A DNA stretch of 64,000 bases from JBMCWH01 sp048621635 (GTDB lineage Bacteria; Patescibacteriota; WWE3; JAUXAW01; JAYEID01). Both the position numbers and the translations under genes were made by a program. The stretch spans positions 3,429 to 67,428 of the forward strand of contig JBMCWH010000002.1 in assembly GCA_048621635.1 (NCBI GenBank). Direction: 5' to 3'. Shown here piece by piece: positions 9,318-16,023 of this stretch. The stretch's first letter is position 1. Each line of letters starts with the position of its first letter. The notes under the pieces were generated by a model, which was not told the origin of the DNA, ran no database searches, and saw nothing but the letters and a program-made list of their open reading frames with translations.

Positions 9318-9356
9318 ATGGGCACCTTAAAATTACCAGGCTTGGCTGTTCTTTAG
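9318..9356 (+). CDS. Possible 12-residue leader peptide
   Basis: ATG-initiated mini-ORF (MGTLKLPGLAVL, then TAG) preceded by a very strong Shine-Dalgarno GGAGGGAGGGG at 9306-9316. It sits between the promoter at 9245 and the gene at 9400, 43 bases upstream of that gene. It may be a regulatory leader peptide; it is too short to judge by sequence alone. No transcription-attenuating hairpin is evident between it and the next gene. Confidence 0.35.
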   Translation: MGTLKLPGLAVL

Positions 9357-9399
9357 TTGGCGTTCAGCTAAGTTAATTAGACCATTTTGAAGGAGAGTT

Positions 9400-10011
9400 A
9401 TGAAGTGGTTTACTGCACAGGTTGCCCCGGAGAAGTCTTTTGAGCTAGTAACCGAATATGGTGATGGGGTGTGTTCCAGTTGTTGGCGTTTGGATGACGA
9501 TAGGTTGCTGCCCGTTTCTCCGGGAGGTGAGGAGATAGTTTTGAACACTGATGGTAATCGTTATGCGATTGTCCAAAGTGAAAATCTGTTCCACTATTTT
9601 GTTTTGGGGAACAAGTTGTGTACCATTCGTGTTCCTGGTGGGTTGAGTGTAGAACCCCAGTTCTGCTTTTCTCGGGATAGACAGTTGGGTACTCCTGTGC
9701 TCGTTGTTTTCGGGGTTCCTCCAATGCTTGATCTTAGGCTTGCCGGTGAACAGCTTGGTTTTAAGTTCTCAAAATCTGGCTGGATTCCCGTGTCACTTCC
9801 TGCTAGCCAGATGAAAGTTATGGTGAAGACAGATTATTTTGGGTTAAGGGTTGTAGTCTCCCCCAAGAAGAAAATTGTAACTTCTTTTTGGAAGGAAGAA
9901 GGTGTTCGGGTCACCAACACCCCAATTGTGAAGGGCAAGGTGGTTCCCGACCATTGTCGGTGTGACTATTACTCTCCACAGATACTTAATGAAGTCTTTA
10001 GTGGGGACTAG
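9400..10011 (+). CDS. Hypothetical protein, 203 aa
   Basis: I do not recognise this family. The product is a soluble 203-residue protein with no signal peptide or transmembrane helix. It contains a CSSC pair (VCSSCWRLDDDRLLPVSPGGEE) near residue 25, several beta-rich stretches, and a C-terminal CRCDYYSPQIL segment. The start is set by AAGGAG six bases upstream of the ATG. It is the main gene of a transcript that starts at the promoter at 9245 and ends at the terminator at 10021. It is followed by another Cys-rich small gene with its own terminator, so the two may be functionally related. Codon use and the strong Shine-Dalgarno resemble other accessory genes in 9-19 kb and differ from the leaderless housekeeping genes. 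Confidence 0.7.
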   Translation: MKWFTAQVAPEKSFELVTEYGDGVCSSCWRLDDDRLLPVSPGGEEIVLNTDGNRYAIVQSENLFHYFVLGNKLCTIRVPGGLSVEPQFCFSRDRQLGTPVLVVFGVPPMLDLRLAGEQLGFKFSKSGWIPVSLPASQMKVMVKTDYFGLRVVVSPKKKIVTSFWKEEGVRVTNTPIVKGKVVPDHCRCDYYSPQILNEVFSGD

Positions 10012-10020
10012 GACTCAAGA

Positions 10021-10060
10021 ATGCGAAGGGGTTTTTCCGGCCCCCTTCGCATCTTCTTTT
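10021..10060 (+). terminator. Rho-independent terminator
   Basis: Inverted repeat ATGCGAAGGGG / CCCCTTCGCAT followed by CTTCTTTT, directly after the gene at 9400. Confidence 0.8.
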
Positions 10061-10088
10061 CCTTGTTTTTACTTGAAAGGATGTGTAT

Positions 10089-10331
10089 ATGGGAAAGTCC
10101 TGCGATTTGTCTACTTGTTATGCTTACAATGTTGTAGCACCTTTTGCACGGGAAAGGGTTTGTGAGGAGTGTCCTTTGGCTACTGAATGTCAGCGACGGG
10201 GATTTCTTCCTTCGTCGTCGGAACTGACTTCTGAGCAAAAGATCCGAACAAACCACAATACCCGGTTTGTGCGTCTATTTGGTGCTGAAGAAATTCATAT
10301 CACGATTCCCTCAGATATTCCGATCCGTTAA
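10089..10331 (+). CDS. Small Cys-rich protein, 80 aa
   Basis: Unrecognised 80-residue protein with four to five cysteines near the N-terminus: SCDLSTCYAYN, then VCEECPLATECQRRGF. The C-x2-C-P-x5-C spacing recalls a small zinc- or Fe-S-binding site of the WhiB or 4Fe-4S type, but no fold can be assigned by eye. AAAGG lies seven bases upstream of the ATG at 10089; an in-frame GTG at 10083 is less well placed. It lies 28 bases after a terminator, so it needs either read-through or a promoter that I could not identify. A strong terminator follows ten bases after its stop. Confidence 0.6.
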   Translation: MGKSCDLSTCYAYNVVAPFARERVCEECPLATECQRRGFLPSSSELTSEQKIRTNHNTRFVRLFGAEEIHITIPSDIPIR

Positions 10332-10340
10332 CCGTCTATA

Positions 10341-10374
10341 GGACGAAGTCTATTCGGGCTTCGTCCTCTTTTTT
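10341..10374 (+). terminator. Rho-independent terminator
   Basis: GGACGAAG / CTTCGTCC hairpin with a 10-base loop followed by CTCTTTTTT. Confidence 0.85.
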
Positions 10375-10377
10375 ATG

Positions 10378-10438
10378 CAAAAAAAGGGACGGGTTTTTCT
10401 TCGAAACAAAATGTTTCGAAAAAAGAAAACCCGTCCGT
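10378..10438 (-). terminator. Long terminator hairpin of the amidase operon
   Basis: Arms GGACGGGTTTT / AAAACCCGTCC plus an inner TTCGAAAC / GTTTCGAA stem. On the minus strand it is followed by a run of seven T, three bases after the amidase stop. Confidence 0.8.
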
Positions 10439-10440
10439 AT

Positions 10441-11769
10441 TTACTGTAACTGTTGAATTTGGAGAACAAACGGTATGTACCCGTAAAATTCTATTTTGCA
10501 CGTTCCTACGGTGCTTAGGTACATCACCTGTTCGCTTTCGGTTAATCTCCCTACAATGTACGGTGAGCGCGCAAAGTTTTCAGCGCTGGGTAAATTTAGT
10601 TTTTGTAGCGTTTTTTTAAGTGTATTGCTGGGTGGATTGTATTTACCGTACACTTTCCCGTTATATCCATAAACAGCGTTGATCACTTCTGAATCTAACG
10701 GGTCTAGTTCGAATACTAGCCGCTGACCGCTTCCTTCCTCAGCCTTTTTCTGTAAAGCTTTTGCTGCCATTGAAGCCTGTGTTGTAAACTCCTTCTTTGT
10801 TAACTGCTCCCCTGTGTAGGGAAAGAGATTTACATTGTTGTTTTTCGCCATTACTGTGATGTCATGAAGTTGGAAAACCCCCTCACCGTTTCTAGGGTTT
10901 TTCAAAGAAAAATGAGTTGCTGTTTCTACGTAATGGAGAAAGGCTAAGCTGTAAGGAGGAATATCTTCCTCCTTACAGACTTCTACTATGGTTGGCCAAG
11001 CCCAATTTAGACGTGAAATCAGATCTTCTGAGAGGTAGGGATCAGAGTAACTAGAAGGTGTGATGAATTTACCTTTCTGTTGCTTGCTCGTATTATTAGC
11101 GGTTTTTGCAGGGTATTTGACATGTATAAGGGTGTAGGGTTTTCTGTAGTGGTAATCCTTTCCCCAGCAGCGTCCGCTGTGTCCAGCTACCTTTCCGTTT
11201 CCGATATATATTACAACATGTTGGAGATTTTCGTAAAAAATAATATCTCCGGGTACAAGCTCTTCGATGCTGTCGACCACTGTCCCGTGCTCTGGCACAA
11301 GCCAATTGTACAACCTCGGAACGCTGATAAAGACTTCTTCATTTCCTTGCCATGCTCTTCCTGCTCCGAGATTATTGTAACCTCCAGAAGCAAGGCAATG
11401 GGAAACAAAGTGGGCACAGTCTCCTCCGTATTTGTTGTAACTATATCCGCAATGGCAGACGGTGTTCCAGTATTTTTTTGCATAGGCTAGTGCTTTTCTT
11501 CTGTTTTCGTCTAGATTAGCAAAGCTCGAAGTCTCTTGGCTGGACACTCCATTGGCATCGACTGAAGTTATTAGTTTTGCGCTAAGCAACTGTTCTACAT
11601 TCCCTAAAGAAACCTGGGGTGAGGTTTTGGCATTTGAACTAGTGGATAAGTGACCATTAACTGTTTCAGAGATATTTTGAGTTCTCTGGCTACCTACTAC
11701 TGAGATAGTGACAGATACAATAGCTGAAACAATGATTATGAAGGCTGGGGAGGAAGTTATTTTATTCAT
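10441..11769 (-). CDS. Exported amidase (Amidase_6/CHAP-like) with lysozyme-like C-terminus
   Basis: Predicted cell-wall or peptide hydrolase, 442 residues from the ATG at 11769. GGAGG lies five bases before this ATG; an upstream in-frame start at 11799 overlaps the lipoprotein gene more deeply and is less likely. The N-terminus has one hydrophobic anchor (SPAFIIIVSAIVSVTISVV). Next comes an Amidase_6/NlpC-like catalytic region: ALAYAKKYWN, Cys in YGGDCAHFVSHCL, and His in LQHVVIYIGNGKVAGHSGR. A second region (SLAFLHYVETATHFSLKN, EGVFQLHDITV) has the look of a lysozyme-like or transglycosylase-like domain, which I hold weakly. The gene overlaps the upstream lipoprotein gene by eight bases, so the two are coupled. 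Likely acts outside the membrane on peptidoglycan, of this cell or another. Confidence 0.7.
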   Translation of the reverse strand: MNKITSSPAFIIIVSAIVSVTISVVGSQRTQNISETVNGHLSTSSNAKTSPQVSLGNVEQLLSAKLITSVDANGVSSQETSSFANLDENRRKALAYAKKYWNTVCHCGYSYNKYGGDCAHFVSHCLASGGYNNLGAGRAWQGNEEVFISVPRLYNWLVPEHGTVVDSIEELVPGDIIFYENLQHVVIYIGNGKVAGHSGRCWGKDYHYRKPYTLIHVKYPAKTANNTSKQQKGKFITPSSYSDPYLSEDLISRLNWAWPTIVEVCKEEDIPPYSLAFLHYVETATHFSLKNPRNGEGVFQLHDITVMAKNNNVNLFPYTGEQLTKKEFTTQASMAAKALQKKAEEGSGQRLVFELDPLDSEVINAVYGYNGKVYGKYNPPSNTLKKTLQKLNLPSAENFARSPYIVGRLTESEQVMYLSTVGTCKIEFYGYIPFVLQIQQLQ

Positions 11770-12322
11770 CTTTTCCTCCACCTTCTTTTCTATAATCATA
11801 TTCTGGGTTCTGTTCCAGTGTTTTGGCCAAAGTTATCGACCAGCCATCCCACTGGTTTTTGTCAAGTGCTTTTTCGACAGATTCTGCCCACTCTTTGGCT
11901 TCTGAGCAAGTTTGTGGAACCTTCAATTGGCCAGAGAAATCGTCCGGATGCGTGCCTCTGGGAATTTGGGAGACTGCAGCCCAGAAACAGCCTTCCCGTT
12001 CCGCCTTTGGGTTGTTTGTAAAACAGTAATCCTCACCTGTTACGGTGTGTACTATTTGTTCCCAAGCAAGGTACCAGGATTCTCCTGCGTCTACTTTGAC
12101 AGTGTAGTATTCATCGCCTTTACCAAGAATTCCCTCATCGAGAAGCTTTTGAACCTCTTTTTCAGAGATCTTGTTAGCATTGTCCTTTTCAAGTGTGCTT
12201 GATTCGGCTTTAGTAGTTTCTAATTCATGGGGTTCACCTTCGCTGTTTTTACTACAGCCGCAAAAACTTGCACAAAGGGCAATCACCACCAGCAACACAA
12301 TTATTCCTTTTCCAAGCCTCAT
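11762..12322 (-). CDS. Putative lipoprotein, 186 aa
   Basis: Unrecognised exported protein. The N-terminus is basic then hydrophobic (MRLGKGIIVLLVVIALCASF) and ends in CGCSKNSEGE, a lipobox-like site (Gly at -1, Cys at +1, Phe at -3, so not ideal). A charged linker follows, then a domain of about 125 residues containing WYLAWEQIVHTVTGEDYCF and WAESVEKALDKNQWDGWS. AAAGGA lies nine bases before the ATG. It is the first gene of a two-gene operon with the amidase and overlaps it, suggesting the two work together at the cell surface, for instance as an inhibitor, a chaperone or a targeting partner. The 5' leader carries a terminator-like hairpin. Confidence 0.6.
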   Translation of the reverse strand: MRLGKGIIVLLVVIALCASFCGCSKNSEGEPHELETTKAESSTLEKDNANKISEKEVQKLLDEGILGKGDEYYTVKVDAGESWYLAWEQIVHTVTGEDYCFTNNPKAEREGCFWAAVSQIPRGTHPDDFSGQLKVPQTCSEAKEWAESVEKALDKNQWDGWSITLAKTLEQNPEYDYRKEGGGKDE

Positions 12323-12363
12323 TGTCTCGATCCTTTCTACTATCTAGTGAGTTTTTAATGTGC

Positions 12364-12431
12364 AAGAAAAAAATAAATCTGCCAGAAGGCAGATTAGAAT
12401 AAATTAAATATTATCCACTAGGATTATAACA
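12364..12431 (-). promoter_or_regulatory. Promoter and attenuator-like leader of lipoprotein-amidase operon
   Basis: On the minus strand TGTTATAAT (12431 to 12423) is an extended -10. About 30 bases downstream AATCTGCC-TTCT-GGCAGATT (12395 to 12376) is followed by TATTTTTTTCTT, a complete intrinsic terminator placed before the Shine-Dalgarno and ATG at 12322. Confidence 0.5.
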
Positions 12432-12509
12432 TAAGGGAACACTGCTGTCTATTTATTTTGTATCCTTATGTTCTAGGTTATGGGGCTATCAGGCTGTTCA
12501 TTTTTCGGT

Positions 12510-12547
12510 AAAAAGAAGTCCGAACTTCTGTATAGAAGTTCGGACTT
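12510..12547 (-). terminator. Terminator of the 12560-13147 gene
   Basis: Perfect 13-base arms AAGTCCGAACTTC / GAAGTTCGGACTT with a TGTATA loop; the minus strand continues CTTTTTACC. Confidence 0.8.
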
Positions 12548-12559
12548 GTGTTTCTAATG

Positions 12560-13147
12560 TCATGCTGCAACAGCTTTTTTTTGGTCATTTTCCATTAATT
12601 CAAGAGTTATCCTTACGGATATTGTGAGGAAACTTAAGAAAAAGGCGAAAAAGATGACTAAAAGATCTTCTGAGAAAGTGATAACTGCTGTGTCCACTGC
12701 AGTAGCTAGTAATCGTGCTTGTAAGCTTAATGATGGATTCGATTCCATCCAGCTACCTACTAAATTGGTTCCAATATCGTACCCAACCATAGTTAAGTTA
12801 AGTATGCGTAAAGCTTTAAACTTAAGTACATTCGTAAAGGGGAGTATTTCTTGTGGTGCTCTCTTCTTGACAAGAGAAAGCATCTCCCGATTCACGAACC
12901 ACAGCTGAAGTTCGCTTACTGTGGACAAAAGGCTTAGTGTCCATGCTACGACTGAAGACACGCCGATTGCAATCAGCGGGTTGACACTTAGGATTAGATC
13001 CCGCCAAAAGCTTTCGGCTAAGTAGTAACAGACGAACGCGGTGATGACCGTCAAGAACCACAAAGTTATAATGCTTATGGTATCTAAGATTTTTTGGGCT
13101 AACGCTTGGCCTGAAACTCTGTTTCTTTCTCTTTCTGCAGTTGCCAT
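12560..13147 (-). CDS. Four-helix membrane protein of unknown function
   Basis: 195-residue integral membrane protein that I cannot assign to a family. Hydrophobic segments lie at about 24-47 (IITLWFLTVITAFVCYYLAESF), 53-78 (LIAIGVSSVVAWTLSLLSTV), 113-135 (weaker) and 155-182 (VITFSEDLLVIFFAFFLSFLTIS). The N-terminus is charged and cytoplasmic-looking (MATAERERNRVSGQ), and the C-terminus is short and charged. GGGAG lies six bases upstream of the ATG. It has its own strong terminator and is transcribed in the same direction as the lipoprotein-amidase pair, but separately. No neighbour gives a clear clue to function. Confidence 0.6.
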   Translation of the reverse strand: MATAERERNRVSGQALAQKILDTISIITLWFLTVITAFVCYYLAESFWRDLILSVNPLIAIGVSSVVAWTLSLLSTVSELQLWFVNREMLSLVKKRAPQEILPFTNVLKFKALRILNLTMVGYDIGTNLVGSWMESNPSLSLQARLLATAVDTAVITFSEDLLVIFFAFFLSFLTISVRITLELMENDQKKAVAA

Positions 13148-13316
13148 TTTCTGCTCCCTTCCTAATTAATTTTAAATGTACAAGTTCACTTGTATATAAT
13201 ATATGCTATAAGACTTAATTTGTCAACTCTAGTTGCTGGCAAAGAAAGTTAGTTCAATTGTATTGATCATTAATAAACTTTGCTTAAGTGTGTGTCTTTC
13301 GTAAAATCTAAAGCTG

Positions 13317-13325
13317 TGGTAAAAT
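13317..13325 (+). promoter_or_regulatory. Extended -10 upstream of tRNA cluster
   Basis: TGGTAAAAT, the same form as at 18237 before tRNA-Ala. It could transcribe the half tRNA, the GIY-YIG remnant, tRNA-Lys and tRNA-Glu. Confidence 0.5.
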
Positions 13326-13371
13326 TATCTCCGTAGAGGTATAGGACATATATAGGAAAAATTGAGAATGC

Positions 13372-13420
13372 GGGTCCGTAGCTCAGCTAGGCAGAGCATC
13401 CTGACAAGTAGGGAGTGTCC
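13372..13420 (+). pseudogene. 5' half of a tRNA gene, 3' half missing
   Basis: GGGTCCG acceptor strand, TA, D-arm GCTC...GAGC and then ATCCTGACAAG, which resembles a tRNA-Val(GAC)-type anticodon region. No matching T-arm or CGGACCC acceptor complement follows before the GIY-YIG remnant or up to tRNA-Lys. A truncated tRNA remnant is the simplest reading. Confidence 0.5.
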
Positions 13421-13432
13421 TGATCTCTAATC

Positions 13433-13653
13433 ATGTTTTTCGTTTACATAATAAGAAGCAAGCATGATCGGTCCTTATATGTTGTGGGGATGTTAGGGAG
13501 AGAATTGAACGACATAATCGCGGTGCTAGCAGGTATACTAAATCCAAGCGGCCTTGGAAATTAGAACATACCGAAGAATACAAAACTAAGAAGGAGGCAT
13601 TGAAACGAGAGAAATATTTGAAGGGTTTGAAAAGTAGAGATTGGAGTATTTAA
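13433..13653 (+). pseudogene. Frameshifted GIY-YIG endonuclease (URI/UPF0213 type)
   Basis: Two reading frames together give a UPF0213-like small GIY-YIG nuclease. The first frame from the ATG at 13433 reads MFFVYIIRSKHDRSLYV. After a frameshift near 13480-13490 the other frame reads GDVRERIERHNRGASRYT, then KSKRPWKLEHTEEYKT and ends KGLKSRDWSI before TAA. The GIY-YIG core (VYIIRS...LYV) and the HNRG-x-RYTKSKRPW segment are characteristic. The full length would be about 73 residues, slightly short for the family (about 80-95), so a few codons may be missing at the junction. It lies between half a tRNA and tRNA-Lys. Either an inactivated mobile or housekeeping gene, or a sequencing error at one base. 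Confidence 0.7.
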
Positions 13654-13700
13654 TAGAGAACGGAAAATTGCCCTGGGAGTAATGTTCGAGAAAAAGTGTT

Positions 13701-13778
13701 GGGCCCGTAGCTCAGCTTGGCTAGAGCACTGGCCTTTTAAGCCAGGTGTCCTGGGTTCAAATCCCAGCGGGCTCACCA
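13701..13778 (+). tRNA. tRNA-Lys(UUU)
   Basis: Full cloverleaf: acceptor GGGCCCG/CGGGCTC with one G-U, anticodon stem CTGGC/GCCAG with loop CTTTTAA (anticodon TTT), T-arm CTGGGTTCAAATCCCAG, and an encoded CCA end. Confidence 0.96.
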
Positions 13779-13810
13779 CTTTTTCTCGAAATTTCTATAC
13801 TTCTATACGG

Positions 13811-13888
13811 GGCCCCATCGTCTAGCCCGGTCTAGGACGCCAGGTTTTCATCCTGGTAACACCGGTTCAAATCCGGTTGGGGTCACCA
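13811..13888 (+). tRNA. tRNA-Glu(UUC)
   Basis: Acceptor GGCCCCA/TGGGGTC, anticodon stem CCAGG/CCTGG with loop TTTTCAT (anticodon TTC), T-arm CCGGTTCAAATCCGG, and an encoded CCA end. It lies 32 bases after tRNA-Lys. Confidence 0.95.
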
Positions 13889-14004
13889 TACTTTTATCAA
13901 CCATTTTACCTCCACCTCTGTGTTTTTGTGTTATAATTACCGTGGTTAGGCGGTTCTTTAATTTTCCATGATGGTAGTTCTTAGGAAATAAGGGAGGTGG
14001 ATGG

Positions 14005-15072
14005 ATGTTTGGGTTAATATCGAAACTTTTTCAGGGCCGGCAGGAAAAAAAAGGGGGAAAAGGGAAGGAGGCATGGAAAGAAACGATTGATCGGCATTTA
14101 GAAGAGGAATGGAGAAAGGAAGAAGAAGCGAGGAAAAGAAGAGCCGCTGTGGCAAGAAGAAAAGCCAAACGGCAGAAGGAAAGGCTGCTAGCCGAACATC
14201 AAGAAAAGTTCAGATGCCCTTGCTGCGGAAAACCTTCACCCTGGCCCCGCAAAAAGGTGAGGGAAGTTGAAGGAGAGCACAGTTCTTGGTATGAAAAGAC
14301 TAGTATGGACGATTGGGATAAACCGCACAAGGATTGGAAGAAATGTAGTATATGCGGACGTTGGATTTGTCCTGACTGTATTTATAAGAGTTACTGCCGA
14401 ATCTGTGCTGACGCAATAGCGAAAGGTGAGTCCGCGAAACAAAGAAGAAAGCGGCTGAAAAAAGAAAGAGAGGAACGCCAGCGCAGAAGAGAAGAAGCGG
14501 CGAGAGAAGAAGAAATGCAGCAGCTTCGGGAGTTGTGGCAACGCTTGGAAATAGACAAATTGGTAGAAATGGTTGCTAATTCAATGTGGCCAAATGAACC
14601 AGACCTGAAGATAAGAGGGCCGAAAGAAGAGTTTAGAACTTTTGTGCATGAATTTCCTTGCCGAATCTCCGAGATAGAAGGTTCTCTTGAGGGCTTGTTT
14701 AACCTTAGGGAGGGGTATTGTAAGCCGAGGCAGGCAAAAAAGAGAGTGATTTACCTGCGTTTTGAGCTTAAACCCGACGAGCTGGTTATTTTTGAACCAA
14801 ATAAGAAAACTTTGTACTATCCAAGTGATTCTTTTTTCAATCAGGGATATGGTTGGGAAGGCTGCCTTTGCAGGTTGCAGATTCGGGAAGATATGAAGCC
14901 GGAGGACGTTCTGAGCCAAGCAGAAAGTATGTTGGTGGAACATTGGTCATGGGAATCAGGAGCAGATGATGGGAAAACTCTTGCAGAGAGAACGCAAAGT
15001 ATAAAGGAATTTAGAAAGCATTTGGAGAGCTATTCTGAAGCACTCCACGAGTATATAGAGGCGACCAGTTAG
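14005..15072 (+). CDS. Charged zinc-binding protein of unknown function, 355 aa
   Basis: I do not recognise this family. Residues about 10-65 are very rich in Lys, Arg and Glu and likely form a long helix. Two cysteine clusters follow: CPCCGKPSPWP near 71-81, then CSICGRWICPDCIYKSYCRICADA near 112-135, together enough for two zinc sites (RING- or ribbon-like). A second Arg/Glu-rich helix covers about 140-185. The C-terminal 170 residues look globular (LRGPKEEFRTF-like start, RVIYLRFELKPDELVIF, YGWEGCLCRLQI). GGGAGG stands eight bases before the ATG. It lies just after the tRNA-Lys/Glu pair and has its own terminator, so it is a single-gene unit. Binding to nucleic acid or protein is possible but not shown. 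Confidence 0.65.
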   Translation: MFGLISKLFQGRQEKKGGKGKEAWKETIDRHLEEEWRKEEEARKRRAAVARRKAKRQKERLLAEHQEKFRCPCCGKPSPWPRKKVREVEGEHSSWYEKTSMDDWDKPHKDWKKCSICGRWICPDCIYKSYCRICADAIAKGESAKQRRKRLKKEREERQRRREEAAREEEMQQLRELWQRLEIDKLVEMVANSMWPNEPDLKIRGPKEEFRTFVHEFPCRISEIEGSLEGLFNLREGYCKPRQAKKRVIYLRFELKPDELVIFEPNKKTLYYPSDSFFNQGYGWEGCLCRLQIREDMKPEDVLSQAESMLVEHWSWESGADDGKTLAERTQSIKEFRKHLESYSEALHEYIEATS

Positions 15073-15120
15073 ACACAGGATATAACAAAGGGATATATAA
15101 AAACCAATAAATTCAAGTAA

Positions 15121-15170
15121 AGGGCACTGTTTCCCCTCTTTCCTTAGCGGGCTAATAGTGTCCTTTTTTT
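15121..15170 (+). terminator. Terminator of the 14005-15072 gene
   Basis: GGGCACT / AGTGTCC stem (one G-U) enclosing a 28-base loop, followed by seven T. Confidence 0.7.
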
Positions 15171-15194
15171 ATTTTTCGGTTTGCTTTCAGAAGC

Positions 15195-15719
15195 TTATAC
15201 TTGGTGTTGGATAAATTTTAGAATGCAGTAAGCTCCGAGGACTATTCCTAGAAAGTTAAGAGTTAATTTTTCTGAGACACCAGGCCAGAAAAGGTTTAGT
15301 GTTGCCGAGGCACCAGCAATAGCAGCAACGAAAAAATAAATAAGTGTGTTTTGTCCTAGTTCTGTTACCATTGCCACATTGTTTACTTCAACTCCTAAGA
15401 TATACGCTAAACTAAAGCAGAAAAGAACTCCAATTGTAGCTTGAATCAGCAAATTCTTGAAATTGTTCAGGAAAACTTTCTTTTCTTTCCAGACAAGTGC
15501 TGCTGGTAAGACTAGGATAGGGTTGAGCAAGGGGGCAATAACCATTGCTCCAATAACAATCGGTTCAGAATTTATAGAAAGTCCTAAGACACAAGTGGCT
15601 AGACCAGCAAAGGAAAGAAAAGCAAAATCGAAATCAAGGTTTGCTTTTTGTATTAGTCTTTGGTGAGCTTTTTCCAGCTCATTTTTCTCGATTAGGTTTG
15701 AGTTTTTCCAAATTTGCAT
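15195..15719 (-). CDS. DUF389 family membrane protein, internally deleted copy
   Basis: 174-residue protein closely related to the DUF389 gene at 17490-18119. The start is ATG 15719, seven bases after AAGGAG; a further in-frame ATG at 15737 lies upstream of the Shine-Dalgarno. It keeps the N-terminal part (DFDFAFLSFAGLATCVLG, SEPIVIGAMVIAPLLNPIL) and the C-terminal LTLNFLGIVLGAYCILKFI. It lacks the 35 codons between EK and LTLN that in the paralogue contain the DUF389 hallmark GVAVSVALVPP. The deletion is in frame, and its ends lie in short similar sequences (GAAAAAGTAACT and GAAAACTTAACT), as expected from recombination. The function of DUF389 proteins is unknown; this copy has probably lost or changed activity. 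Confidence 0.7.
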   Translation of the reverse strand: MQIWKNSNLIEKNELEKAHQRLIQKANLDFDFAFLSFAGLATCVLGLSINSEPIVIGAMVIAPLLNPILVLPAALVWKEKKVFLNNFKNLLIQATIGVLFCFSLAYILGVEVNNVAMVTELGQNTLIYFFVAAIAGASATLNLFWPGVSEKLTLNFLGIVLGAYCILKFIQHQV

Positions 15720-15879
15720 GTGCTCTCCTTTTTCCATTGTAGTAAACTAGCGCGGTTCATAAAATAGTAAAAAATTTTTCTAGATTTTTGAGATGTGCTT
15801 TTAACACTAACTCATGAGCAAATACCCATCACATACCCGACCCCCCCTATTTAGTAATTACTCTATCTATTTTAGTATA

Positions 15880-15990
15880 TTGACTTACCCGTAAAAAAAC
15901 TGATAGTGTTAACCCATGGAGCAGACCTACCCACTGCCCATAAAATCAAAAGTTCTTTTATACTACAACCCGCTTTCTAGCGGGTTTTTT
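15880..15990 (+). promoter_or_regulatory. Promoter and terminator-containing leader before the 16024 gene
   Basis: TTGACT (15880-15885), 18 bases, TAGTGT (15904-15909, with TGA before it). The leader contains AACCCGC-TTTCTA-GCGGGTT (967-973/980-986 of this kilobase) followed by six T, an intrinsic terminator. The Shine-Dalgarno AAAGGGGGTGA lies beyond it at 16007-16016. This arrangement suggests attenuation or a short stand-alone RNA of about 75 bases. Confidence 0.4.
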
Positions 15991-16023
15991 ATTTGTTGAG
16001 ACTTTGAAAGGGGGTGAACTAAA

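Noticed and set aside
13653..13700. 3' half of the truncated tRNA after the GIY-YIG remnant
   Set aside because: Only a TTCGAG string at 13684-13689 is seen; there is no T-stem and no CGGACCC acceptor complement.
15915..15998. 27-codon ORF (MEQTYPLPIK...) in the leader before 16024
   Set aside because: It runs through the intrinsic terminator hairpin and has no Shine-Dalgarno, so coding is unlikely.
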